Assembly (NCBI GenBank): GCA_038150225.1
Contig: JAYQWG010000005.1
Location: forward strand, 1-64,000
Direction: 5' to 3'
DNA: 64,000 nucleotides
Origin: Lucifugimonas sp038150225
GTDB lineage: Bacteria > Chloroflexota > Dehalococcoidia > Lucifugimonadales > Lucifugimonadaceae
The notes below the pieces were generated by a model. The model was given only the letters and a program-made list of their open reading frames with translations, ran no database searches and was not told the origin of the DNA. Of the stretch, positions 24,490 to 33,309 are shown one piece after another; the first letter of the stretch is position 1; every line of letters begins with the position of its first letter. The position numbers and the translations under genes were made by a program.

Positions 24490-25728
24490 TTGCTCACAAC
24501 AATCGAGGCGCAACAACCTGACGCGTCTTTATTCGGGATCGTTGAACCTAGTCAGCAAAATCAGGAAGAACTCCTGGAAGGCGGTTTCAGGGACTTATTC
24601 GAGTCTGACGATTTACAGCGACTCCCTTCGGCGGTTGGAAGAGAGATCCAATCCATACTGGATCGTCGGGTCGCCGAAGAGGCAAAGGTTCTTCAGGAGC
24701 AAGTCCGGTTCGCTGTCGATGAACGAGAGGTACTTGCCGAAATAGGCAAGCTTGTGTCCTCATCACTCGATATTGGATCTGTGTATCCGCAAATAATCGA
24801 AGAGGTCGGTAAGGTCATCCCCCTTGATACCGCGGCTATCGCGACGGTTGATCTAGACGACGCTTCAGTGACTCTTGACCACGTCACAGGTGATGCCGTT
24901 AGAGGATTTGAACAAGCTACGGTATTTGATCTTTCCCAGTTCACCCCTGCAAACTTCCTTGCGAGGTTCGTGCTCGTGTTGGACAACGACGTTCTTTACG
25001 AAATGCGGGAAGAATTCGATGGGATTGATTCATTACTTGAACAAGGTGTCAGATCAATCATGGCGGCCCCGCTCATTCATCGAGATGAAGTGGTGGGCTT
25101 TCTTGCCACCGCTTCTAAACTTGAACACGCTTACCAACCTGAGCATGTCGAGGTCGCGGAACGGGTTAGCGCCCAAATTGCTGGCGCTCTTGCCAACTCC
25201 CGTTTGCATGCCCGAATAACTCGCATTGCGTCTGCAAGGGAAATTCTCGTTCAAATGGGCCGTGATGTGAGTTCTGCGCGGGACACGACAGAGCTCTACT
25301 CATCTGTATTCAAAAATCTGCGTTCAATTCTTCCAGTCGATAGAGGCGTAGTCGCTCTCATCGACAAGGACGAAGAGGCATTATTCGTCGACCACGTGGA
25401 CGGACTGGAAGTAGATGGATTAGGCAAAGGCGACGCGGTCCCTCTGAAGGATTTGTCGTCCGAAATCCTTTCTGAACCACTCATTTCAGTCGCTGGGATC
25501 AAAGACGATTCGACGCCCGACGATCCTGTGAACAGGGAGCTTCCGCAGGCCGGATTGAATTCGAACATTCGAGTGCCTTTGCGAGTTAGAGACTCGGTGA
25601 TGGGGATCATTTCCCTGACAGCTAAAGGTGACAGTAGCTACACGCGGAACGATATCGCCCTTCTCGAACGGGTATCGGCACAAATTTCACCGGTTATCGA
25701 ATCACTGAATTTGTTGAGCCGGGTTTAG
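24490..25728 (+). CDS. Tandem GAF-domain sensor part of the interrupted kinase
   Basis: 412 residues starting at a TTG immediately after TAA and in the same frame as the fragment before it. The first about 45 residues finish the receiver-like fold, a helix follows, then two GAF domains (about residues 75-235 and 250-405), each with the repeating VSSSLDIGSVYPQIIEEVGKVIP and VSSARDTTELYSSVFKNLR type entries. It ends at TAG 25726-25728, after which the frame stays open into the PAS-kinase part. GAF domains bind small ligands, haem or bilins; no chromophore Cys is obvious. As a free polypeptide it would be a sensor without kinase. Confidence 0.7.
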   Translation: MLTTIEAQQPDASLFGIVEPSQQNQEELLEGGFRDLFESDDLQRLPSAVGREIQSILDRRVAEEAKVLQEQVRFAVDEREVLAEIGKLVSSSLDIGSVYPQIIEEVGKVIPLDTAAIATVDLDDASVTLDHVTGDAVRGFEQATVFDLSQFTPANFLARFVLVLDNDVLYEMREEFDGIDSLLEQGVRSIMAAPLIHRDEVVGFLATASKLEHAYQPEHVEVAERVSAQIAGALANSRLHARITRIASAREILVQMGRDVSSARDTTELYSSVFKNLRSILPVDRGVVALIDKDEEALFVDHVDGLEVDGLGKGDAVPLKDLSSEILSEPLISVAGIKDDSTPDDPVNRELPQAGLNSNIRVPLRVRDSVMGIISLTAKGDSSYTRNDIALLERVSAQISPVIESLNLLSRV

Positions 25729-25743
25729 TCACTGGCAGCTGCC

Positions 25744-26772
25744 GTGGAGACCACACTGGATCTTGTTGCGATCACAGACCTCAACAGTGTTACGACATAT
25801 TTAAATCCTGCTGGTCGACAGATCTTGAATCTTGACGACGACTCTTCTGGAATTGGAGTTGATCTTAAGAACTTCATGACTGAAAAAGAAGTCGACGCTA
25901 TCCTTAATTTCGGACTGCCCCAAGCAGAGTCACTTGGTGGTTGGCAAACCGAAATCCAAATTCGTCCGACTGGTGTTGATGAGCCAATCCCTGTGGAAAT
26001 TCTTCTTGTCCCAGTCAGGAATCAATCCGGTGAAATGAACGCAGTAAATGTGTTCATGCGCGACTTACTAGAGCGTGAAGCTCTCCAGACAGAACGACGA
26101 GAATTCGTCTCAGCTGTATCTCATGAACTTCGTACCTCGTTGACGAGCATGAGGATGTACACCGACCTGCTCGATACCGGAGATGTCGGAGAGCTCACCG
26201 AGCAGCAAAAGCTTGTCGTCAACAATTTGAAATCTACTGTCGGTCGGCTAACTCGCATGGTCGACGATCTGAATGTAGTTTCATTGCTTGAGTTAGGCCG
26301 ATTCGGATTGAACATTGACGAGTTCGATCTCGGTGATCTCGTCGATTCCGCAAAGGTCAGTTGTCAGCCCGTTTGCGACGAGCGAGGTGTGACCATCGTC
26401 AATGAGGTGAGCGGCTCTGACCTGAAGGTGTCAGCTGACCGTGGCCGCACGCATCAAATTCTTGTGAATTTGCTGAACAACGCGGGCAAATATGGCGATG
26501 AGAACAGTGAAGTCATTGTTGCTGCCGCCGCTGACTCTGGATTCGTGACGATTTCTGTCACAGATTCGGGTCCTGGTATCGCTGACGAAGAACTCGAAAG
26601 AATCTTTGAAAACTTCTATCGAAGTACGGATGCGAGAATATCTCGTGTCAGCGGTTCGGGTCTTGGTCTATCGATTGCCAGGGGACTGGTAGAAGCGCAG
26701 GGCGGAAAGCTCTGGGTTGAAAGTGTTGTCGGATCAGGAAGCACATTCAGCTTCACTCTCCCGATTGCCTAA
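25744..26772 (+). CDS. PAS-histidine kinase part of the interrupted sensor kinase
   Basis: 342 residues from GTG 25744, in frame with the GAF part and 15 nt after its TAG. The five intervening sense codons (SLAAA) plus VETTLDLVAITD form a normal PAS entry helix. PAS at about 1-110, then HisKA with H-box FVSAVSHELRTSLTSMRMY, then HATPase: N-box HQILVNLLNNAGKYG, G1 DSGPGIADEE, F-box ENFYR, G2 GSGLGLSIARGLVEAQGG. All kinase motifs are intact. It lacks membrane segments, so it is a cytoplasmic kinase. No response regulator gene is adjacent. Confidence 0.82.
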   Translation: METTLDLVAITDLNSVTTYLNPAGRQILNLDDDSSGIGVDLKNFMTEKEVDAILNFGLPQAESLGGWQTEIQIRPTGVDEPIPVEILLVPVRNQSGEMNAVNVFMRDLLEREALQTERREFVSAVSHELRTSLTSMRMYTDLLDTGDVGELTEQQKLVVNNLKSTVGRLTRMVDDLNVVSLLELGRFGLNIDEFDLGDLVDSAKVSCQPVCDERGVTIVNEVSGSDLKVSADRGRTHQILVNLLNNAGKYGDENSEVIVAAAADSGFVTISVTDSGPGIADEELERIFENFYRSTDARISRVSGSGLGLSIARGLVEAQGGKLWVESVVGSGSTFSFTLPIA

Positions 26773-26775
26773 TTG

Positions 26776-28629
26776 TTAGCGCAAAAAGCGATTGTCTCCG
26801 ACCCGACGGGTTAGACCTTTTGAGTCCATGTTTTCGAGTACAGCCAGCGTGTACTTCCGGCTCGTGCCAAATTTTTCTCGAACTGCGCTGATCGAAATTT
26901 CTCCGCCCAGATCAGCTGAAAGATCTTTTATAGCGGATTCGATTTCGTCGTAGACCGGCGTTGGATAAATAACCCCACTACCAAGTCTGATGATGTCTCC
27001 TCGATCGATGATGAACTGAAGCAGCTCGACGGGTAGTTCTTTGTCAGTTGATGGGCTGTACCCACCTGTGCGCAATTCATCAACATATGTGGATACTTCC
27101 GCTTCCTGTGCGTCAGTTAGGGTCGGGGCAAATGCGGGATCGGCTGCGACAGCAGCGTCGACTCTAACGGAGCCGTTTGCTTCAAAGGTTTCCAGTAGCA
27201 CTGTGAATGCCTGACGCTTGAGATCAAGTTGTCCTCGGAGGTCCTGAAGTGGGATTCCTGCGCGCAAAGGGTATCGTTCGTGGAAATTGCGCAAGATCTC
27301 CTTCACCTGGCGCTCTGTAGCGTCGACGTAGGAGGTAGCCGCATATTGAGACGCAGCCCGACCGATTTGCCTCGCTTTCCCCACGTCAACGAGTTCATCG
27401 AGAACCCTTTCTAACTCATCCTGGGTAACACCAGTTTGCTCACGCAACAATTCCCGGCTGGCAACGCGTGCCTCGATCAAAACGCTTTCGATTCGATCGT
27501 CGCCCGAACCTGATTGCAGAAGTTCGAGGTGCTCAATCGTTGAGACATCGTTACGCTTTCTCCGAGGAGCTTGTGTTTGAAGTACGGTTCCACCACCGAG
27601 GGTATTTTCGGTGTCGCGGACCACGAACATATCGCCGCGTTGGAGCGGTAAAGCCTGACTGGTTCTGATTTGAACCCAGCCAGACTTTCCCTGCTGTATT
27701 TCGTCTCCTTCGAGCACTCTGACTGTTGCCGGAACTTCACTCGTTCCAGTGAAAATTGTGACCTTGTGGTTGTGGCGAACAGCACGGGGTGCTTCTCCGA
27801 TAGCCCGGAAAAACGCGTCGAAAGCGGTCGAAGAGGAAATGCTGCCCGGTAAGGACAGGACATCACCACGTGAAATTTGATCGTGATCGATTCCGCTAAT
27901 GTTTACGGCGAGCCGTGTTCCGGGCAGGACAGTTTCTTCGTTTCTCTCGTGAACCTGTAGAGTCCTGATTCTTCCGGTCAATCCGGAAGGCTGTATTTCG
28001 ACTTCAGTGCCGACCTTTAGCGGACCGTCGGAAAGTGTTCCTGTCACCACAGTTCCGAACCCGCTGATGGTAAAAGCGCGATCTACTGGCAGACGCGGTG
28101 AATTGTCGGATGATCGCGGAGGCAGTGAGTCAACAAGGACATCCAATTCCTGTCTGAGTTCGTCAAGCCCTGTGCCATCTTGCGCTGAAACACTGATTAA
28201 CTTTGAATTACGAAGAGATGAATTAGAAAGCAGCTCTTCGACTTCAAGAGCGACGAGGTCGTTCCACTCATCATCTACGAGGTCGGATTTGGTGAGAGCT
28301 ACAAGTCCTCGATCCACGTTCAGGAGATCCAGGATGGCGATGTGCTCACGCGTCTGCGGCATGATTCCTTCGTCTGCAGCAATTACGAGCAGAGCTCCGT
28401 CGATTCCACCAGCACCCATCAACATGTTTTTTACAAACCGCTCGTGACCGGGAACGTCGACGACGCTGATCTCCCTTCCTGAGGGGAGTTCCACCCACGC
28501 GAAGCCAAGCTCGATTGTCATCCCGCGGCTTTTTTCTTCGAAGAGCCGGTCTGGATTAATTCCGGTTAGGGCTTCGATCAATGTGGATTTCCCGTGATCG
28601 ACGTGACCGGCAGTGCCTATGACGAACAA
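26776..28629 (-). CDS. selB: Selenocysteine-specific elongation factor SelB
   Basis: Delivers selenocysteyl-tRNA to UGA codons next to a SECIS hairpin. 617 residues. EF-Tu-like GTPase: GTAGHVDHGKSTLIEALTG at 5-23, GMTIELGFAW (the SelB form of switch I), DVPGHERF, TKSD. Two beta-barrel domains follow, then winged-helix repeats from about residue 370. The C-terminal block TSRKYTLAVLENMDSKGLTR followed by RVGDNRFL is the SelB signature that distinguishes it from other GTPases. selA, selC and selD are not in this window. Confidence 0.92.
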   Translation of the reverse strand: MFVIGTAGHVDHGKSTLIEALTGINPDRLFEEKSRGMTIELGFAWVELPSGREISVVDVPGHERFVKNMLMGAGGIDGALLVIAADEGIMPQTREHIAILDLLNVDRGLVALTKSDLVDDEWNDLVALEVEELLSNSSLRNSKLISVSAQDGTGLDELRQELDVLVDSLPPRSSDNSPRLPVDRAFTISGFGTVVTGTLSDGPLKVGTEVEIQPSGLTGRIRTLQVHERNEETVLPGTRLAVNISGIDHDQISRGDVLSLPGSISSSTAFDAFFRAIGEAPRAVRHNHKVTIFTGTSEVPATVRVLEGDEIQQGKSGWVQIRTSQALPLQRGDMFVVRDTENTLGGGTVLQTQAPRRKRNDVSTIEHLELLQSGSGDDRIESVLIEARVASRELLREQTGVTQDELERVLDELVDVGKARQIGRAASQYAATSYVDATERQVKEILRNFHERYPLRAGIPLQDLRGQLDLKRQAFTVLLETFEANGSVRVDAAVAADPAFAPTLTDAQEAEVSTYVDELRTGGYSPSTDKELPVELLQFIIDRGDIIRLGSGVIYPTPVYDEIESAIKDLSADLGGEISISAVREKFGTSRKYTLAVLENMDSKGLTRRVGDNRFLR

Positions 28630-28680
28630 CTAAATACGGCTCCTCAAATAACCAGGAATTTCGACTTCCGTGGGGTCGTC

Positions 28681-29907
28681 CTAACCGCCGACGAACTCGG
28701 CGAAAACTTCATTACCGAGTAATATGCCTCGTGGAGTTAGACGCACTGAGTCTTGCGACGATTCGATGAGACCCAGTTTTGTAAGACGATTAAATTCAGC
28801 AGGAAATACTTCCCGAACATCTTTGCCAAATCTTTCGACAAATCTATCGAACTGTACACCTTCATTGAGTCGCATCCCCATCATCATCGTTTCCGCTATA
28901 TCAAGTTCAGGAGTTGTCGTCTCAACCTGTTCAACCGGGCCGCCCGGATGACTCATACTTTCAACCGGTGATATCCCTTGAAGACCTTTTCCACTAGACG
29001 CGATCAGCGCGTATTGCCTGGGCGATCTTAAATTCGCGAACCGATGATTGTCGAGCCACGAATGAGCTCCTGGACCGACCCCCAAATAGGGCTCGTTTTT
29101 CCAGTAAATGACGTTGTGATGAGCCTCGAATCCTGGTTTGCTCCAGTTCGAAATCTCGTACTGATTGAGCCCTGCACTGGGTAGTTCTGCTTGGGCGAGT
29201 TCGTACATATCTGCAGCGAGATCGTCATCTGGCTCTGGAACACGACCCGATGCAACCTCAACAGCGAGCGGAGTGCCTTGTTCAATCTGGAGTGAGTAAA
29301 GCGAGATGTGTTCCGTACCGAGTTCAGTCGCCGCTGAAAGCGTGTCCGACCACTGGTCTAGAGACTGATCAGGCAGACCGTATATCAGATCAATTGAGAG
29401 GTTTTTCAGATCTGCCTGTCGTAAAAGCTCAGCAGAATCGTATACGTCATCGGACGAGTGTCGACGGGTTAGCGACTCGAGTAAATCATCGTCGAAGCTT
29501 TGAACTCCCATCGACACCCGATTGATTCTTGAACTTAGCCATGCAGAGGCTTTTTCCTGAGTTACATCACCAGGATTGCATTCCAACGTGATTTCGGCGG
29601 AATCCGAGACCACAAAAGAGCATTCAATAGATCGAATGATTCGATCAAGATCCGATGTTGGAAGGTATGACGGGGTACCTCCACCAAAGAAAATCGTTCT
29701 CACAGGCGGAGAATTGAGACGCTCACCCCAACGGGCTAGTTCACGGATCAGGGCATCCACATACGCGGGCATTTGTGACTCAATGCCCGCGTATGTATTG
29801 AAGTCACAGTACGAACACTTCGTGTGACAAAAGGGAACGTGGACGTAAAGTCCGATTCCATCGCGGTAATTCGGAGGGTTGTGAACTATGCCGGAAAAGT
29901 CAGGCAT
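28681..29907 (-). CDS. hemW: HemW-like radical SAM protein
   Basis: Family once called oxygen-independent coproporphyrinogen oxidase, now seen as a haem chaperone. 408 residues. YVHVPFCHTKCSYCDFNTY carries Cys27, Cys31 and Cys34 for the 4Fe-4S cluster, and a Phe follows the third Cys as in HemW; the fourth Cys that marks HemN is absent. FFGGGTPSYLP, LECNPGDVT, NRVSMGVQSFDD and a C-terminal HemN-type winged domain follow. The downstream neighbour is selB (51-nt gap). Confidence 0.9.
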   Translation of the reverse strand: MPDFSGIVHNPPNYRDGIGLYVHVPFCHTKCSYCDFNTYAGIESQMPAYVDALIRELARWGERLNSPPVRTIFFGGGTPSYLPTSDLDRIIRSIECSFVVSDSAEITLECNPGDVTQEKASAWLSSRINRVSMGVQSFDDDLLESLTRRHSSDDVYDSAELLRQADLKNLSIDLIYGLPDQSLDQWSDTLSAATELGTEHISLYSLQIEQGTPLAVEVASGRVPEPDDDLAADMYELAQAELPSAGLNQYEISNWSKPGFEAHHNVIYWKNEPYLGVGPGAHSWLDNHRFANLRSPRQYALIASSGKGLQGISPVESMSHPGGPVEQVETTTPELDIAETMMMGMRLNEGVQFDRFVERFGKDVREVFPAEFNRLTKLGLIESSQDSVRLTPRGILLGNEVFAEFVGG

Positions 29908-29928
29908 CAGTTTCTACGCCCCGGGCTT

Positions 29929-30651
29929 CTACCCTGGGGTCCACAGTCCCGAATCAGTCTTTGAGCCACCAGCGCTATCGCCACTTGCCGCAGGTCCACC
30001 TTGCTGAGCGCGGGCTTGCTCTTCTGCCATTTGCTGTCGAATTGCCTCGTTGGCTTGCTGAACCCAGCGTTCAAGTTCATCCAGCTCTGGTGGAGAGACA
30101 ATAAATTTCTCGACACCTTCCGGTAGTGTCAGATTCGGATCACTTGTGAGTATTAGCCCCGCCTCAGTGTCCTGTATTCCGTCGGTCAACCTCTGCTGCA
30201 TGTGCTGAGTTCGTTTTTCGGCGACTTCGGCGTATTTCTGTTGAATCTCGGAAACAACAGTCTGGCTTATCAGACCCATTTGCAAACATCGACCCCAGTC
30301 GAGAACCTGCCCGAAAAGATCAGTCTCTTCGAGATCCTCGAAAACAGCTCCTGCCGAAAGCCTTTGGCGAACTACCCGATGAGCACCTGGGTTCGTTTGC
30401 TGAACCATGAGAGTGGCATCGTCTCCACGACCAATAACCCCTTCAGCAAAAATTCTAGAGACCGTGCCAGCTTTGGCTTCAAGCTGCGATACCTGTGCGT
30501 CGACAGCATCCCAGTAAGCGTTGTAACGCTCTTCAAATCCGTCCGGTGCTCCTGGTGCGGGCTGCACCATGATCACGACATAAGCCTTTTTGTTGACGAG
30601 AATATCGCCAGCAGGTGCTTTTCCTACAGAACCAAGTTCTTCAGCTGCCAT
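29929..30651 (-). CDS. Conserved-looking hypothetical protein
   Basis: 240 residues, not recognised. It opens with KKAYVVIMVQPAPGAPDGFEERYNAYWDAVDAQV, a helical central region with EIQQKYAEVAEKRTQHMQQRL, and ends with a Gln/Ala-rich helix (EAIRQQMAEEQARAQ) and a Gly/Ser/Thr tail. No signal peptide, membrane segment or catalytic pattern. It is probably cotranscribed between ychF and hemW (39- and 21-nt gaps). Soluble and cytoplasmic by composition. Confidence 0.65.
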   Translation of the reverse strand: MAAEELGSVGKAPAGDILVNKKAYVVIMVQPAPGAPDGFEERYNAYWDAVDAQVSQLEAKAGTVSRIFAEGVIGRGDDATLMVQQTNPGAHRVVRQRLSAGAVFEDLEETDLFGQVLDWGRCLQMGLISQTVVSEIQQKYAEVAEKRTQHMQQRLTDGIQDTEAGLILTSDPNLTLPEGVEKFIVSPPELDELERWVQQANEAIRQQMAEEQARAQQGGPAASGDSAGGSKTDSGLWTPG

Positions 30652-30690
30652 TAATAAATCCTGGACTTTCGGTTTGCTAAGTGGTGAGTG

Positions 30691-31776
30691 TTAGACGGAG
30701 AACAGGAAGTTCACGATATCACCGTCTTGTACGACGTAATCGCGTCCTTCTTGACGGTACAACCCACGGTTTCGTGCTTCCGCCATGCTACCGCAGTCGA
30801 TGAAATCAGAGTATGAAATCGTTTCTGCTCGAATGAATCCTCGTTCGATATCGGAGTGGATGACTCCCGCAGCTTTCGGTGCCAATGCCCCGACGTTCAC
30901 TGTCCACGCTCGAGTCTCGTCTTCACCGACGGTTAGGAAAGAGTTGAGACCAAGCACGCTATACGAAAGCTTGATCATTCTCGACAGACCCGACTCCCCA
31001 GCGTCGAGGCCAGCTCGCATTTCAGCTTCTTCTTCAGCATCCATACCTGCAAGTTCAGCTTCAAGGCTGCCACAAATAGCTGCCACTCCGGAAGATTTGC
31101 CACCGACTATGCCAGAAATCTCCGCCTCTAATTCCTCGGTTCGAGAAATGTCATCCTCACCGATGTTCAGAGCGACGAGGAGCGGCAAGCTGCTCAGAGT
31201 GAACGTGTCCGAAATTGCTTTTTGCTCAGCCGCATCTAACTCTCGATCCCTGAACGCTGTGCCTTCCTCAAGCTCTGACTGCAATCGCTTAAGGATCTCA
31301 ACGTGCTTTACCGCTTCATCGCGCTCGGCGGACTTCATGCTTTTCTGCCCGGTGGTGATGCGTTCGATCCGACGTTCCAGCAGAGCTATGTCAGCGAAGA
31401 CTGTGTCGAAAGCAACCTTCTCGATGTCTCGCTTATAGTCCACGTCACCTTCAATGTGAGGAACCGAATCGTCTTCAAATGCGCGGGCAACAAGCAGAAT
31501 TGCATCGACTTGCTGTAGTTGCCCCATCGCTTCTCCAGCAAACAACTCTCCAGAGGAGCTGCCTGGGAGGTCGACGTAAGTTACTTCCGCGTAAACCTTT
31601 TTGCGAGATTTGAACATGTCGCTCAGAATGTCGACCCGTTCGTCTGGAACGTGCGCTACACCAACGTTAGTTTCTCGGTTCGAGCCGAATCCGCCGGTTT
31701 CGGCAGCTCCGCGGGTGAGGGCATTGAAGATGGTGGTCTTTCCGGATGATGGGAGACCGATGATTCCGATTTTCAT
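30691..31776 (-). CDS. ychF: Ribosome-associated ATPase/GTPase YchF (OLA1)
   Basis: Obg-family P-loop protein that prefers ATP and binds ribosomes. 361 residues, near normal. P-loop GLPSSGKTT at 6-14, switch II VDLPGSSSG, and a G4 position reading LNIGEDD in place of NKxD, as expected for the ATP-preferring subfamily. A coiled-coil insert (RRIERITTGQKSMKSAERDE) and a C-terminal TGS domain (ARNRGLYRQEGRDYVVQDGD) follow. Confidence 0.93.
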   Translation of the reverse strand: MKIGIIGLPSSGKTTIFNALTRGAAETGGFGSNRETNVGVAHVPDERVDILSDMFKSRKKVYAEVTYVDLPGSSSGELFAGEAMGQLQQVDAILLVARAFEDDSVPHIEGDVDYKRDIEKVAFDTVFADIALLERRIERITTGQKSMKSAERDEAVKHVEILKRLQSELEEGTAFRDRELDAAEQKAISDTFTLSSLPLLVALNIGEDDISRTEELEAEISGIVGGKSSGVAAICGSLEAELAGMDAEEEAEMRAGLDAGESGLSRMIKLSYSVLGLNSFLTVGEDETRAWTVNVGALAPKAAGVIHSDIERGFIRAETISYSDFIDCGSMAEARNRGLYRQEGRDYVVQDGDIVNFLFSV

Positions 31777-31870
31777 TCGTTGTTGGGGATTAGATAATTC
31801 TCGTGGTTACGGCAAAACGCGACTATTAAGATTACTGCCGCAAGATCGAATTGAGTTGATGAATTGACGA

Positions 31871-32260
31871 CTACTTCTTAGTTTGATCCTCTTCATCCTC
31901 GACATAGCGCATCGTTGTCTCAATTGAGTCATCGTCGGACTCCCGATCCGAGGGCGGCTCAAAAGGCGAGCCAAACCCCGGCATATTCCTCATATGACGA
32001 CCGATCGTTTGGTCTGCCAGGATGTCCTTAGGTACTGCTGCAACGAACAACAGGAACAGAATTACAACGACAACAAGATCGTCGATCTGACCGAGCAGCG
32101 GTATTCTGTCTGCGACAATGTCGGTTGGAAACACGAGGTACGCGATTGCTAGAACCGGGATGACCTTCGTGTAGACCGGAACTCGCCGGTCAAAGAACAA
32201 GCGGAATACGAGTTTAAGAAGCGAGAGTGCGAGTGATAGGACTGATGTTCGAACGGGCAT
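31871..32260 (-). CDS. DUF1232 (YkvA-type) membrane protein
   Basis: 129 residues. The DUF1232 core is clear: DRRVPVYTKVIPVLAIAYLVFPTDIVADRIPLLGQIDDLVVVV, with two hydrophobic helices at about residues 33-50 and 60-80. A charged, acidic C-terminal tail (DRESDDDSIETTMRYVEDEED) follows. Family function unknown. Confidence 0.85.
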   Translation of the reverse strand: MPVRTSVLSLALSLLKLVFRLFFDRRVPVYTKVIPVLAIAYLVFPTDIVADRIPLLGQIDDLVVVVILFLLFVAAVPKDILADQTIGRHMRNMPGFGSPFEPPSDRESDDDSIETTMRYVEDEEDQTKK

Positions 32261-32321
32261 ACAGATATTTTATTTGCTAATCAAGCAACCGTACGAACGA
32301 ATTTCGACTCGATTGGACTAG

Positions 32322-33290
32322 ATGCTAACCGTACTGCACGGAAACGATGAATTTGCCATTTCGGAAGCTGTGAAGCGAATCCGTAATTCGGTCACGCCCG
32401 AAGAAATCCGCGATGCGAACACAACGGTATTCCAGGGAAATTCAGTTTCACTGCCAGAGATCGTCGGTGCCGCACAAGCTGTGCCTTTCATGGCAGATAA
32501 ACGCCTCGTGCTAGTCGAAGGTGTCCTGACTCGACTTCAAAATAAAGACGGCAATCTTTCGGACGGTTGGAAGAATATTTCCGAGGCGTTTGACGAAATA
32601 CCAAGCCAGAACCAGGTCGTCTTCATTGAAGCCGAGACACTCCGAAACAACGGACTCGCGCTCAAATCTGTGGGCCAACTAGCAGACGTTCAGCTTTTCA
32701 ATCGCAAACGCGGTCCACAGCTCGAAACCTGGATAAGAGATCGGTTGGAATCACACGGCGGAACCGCCAATCGAGAAGCTATATCGAGACTTTCCTGGCT
32801 CTCCGGTGGTGATACTCGGTTGCTGGATCAGGACATTCAGAAACTTGTGTTGTTCGCCGGCGACCGCCAAATTACGCCATCTGATGTCGATCTAATGGTG
32901 ACAGATTCGAGCACCACCAGCGTTTTCAAAGTCGTGGACGCAGTGATTGGCCGTAAGCCCGCTGTAGCGATGAAGCACCTCTATGCCATGCTTTCAGACG
33001 GTGCTTCTTTCCAGTACGTCCTGTCGATGTTGGCGCGTCAGGTCAGATTGCTAATACTTGCGATTGAACTTCGATCGCAAGGATTACCTCAGGATGAAAT
33101 TGGCAGACGGATTGGACTGACTAATCAGTACGCCATGGACAACACAATGCGCCAGACTAACGGGCTTTCGATCGAGCAACTGGCTGCAATTCACCGCAGA
33201 CTTCTTGCTGCTGATATCTCGGTCAAAACTGGCGAACTGGATGAACGGTTGTCTATCGAGTTGCTCGTCGGAGAACTCTCCGGTGCCTGA
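32322..33290 (+). CDS. holA: DNA polymerase III subunit delta
   Basis: Clamp-loader subunit that opens the sliding clamp. 322 residues. The start LTVLHGNDEFAISEAVKRIR, the AAQAVPFMADKRLVLVEG segment and the later LSGGDTRLLDQDIQKLVLFAG and FKVVDAVIGRKPAVAMKHLYAML blocks match the family. As usual for delta, no active P-loop is present. The next gene overlaps or abuts its end. Confidence 0.9.
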   Translation: MLTVLHGNDEFAISEAVKRIRNSVTPEEIRDANTTVFQGNSVSLPEIVGAAQAVPFMADKRLVLVEGVLTRLQNKDGNLSDGWKNISEAFDEIPSQNQVVFIEAETLRNNGLALKSVGQLADVQLFNRKRGPQLETWIRDRLESHGGTANREAISRLSWLSGGDTRLLDQDIQKLVLFAGDRQITPSDVDLMVTDSSTTSVFKVVDAVIGRKPAVAMKHLYAMLSDGASFQYVLSMLARQVRLLILAIELRSQGLPQDEIGRRIGLTNQYAMDNTMRQTNGLSIEQLAAIHRRLLAADISVKTGELDERLSIELLVGELSGA

Positions 33291-33309
33291 GGGTCCAGAT
33301 GCGACGGCA

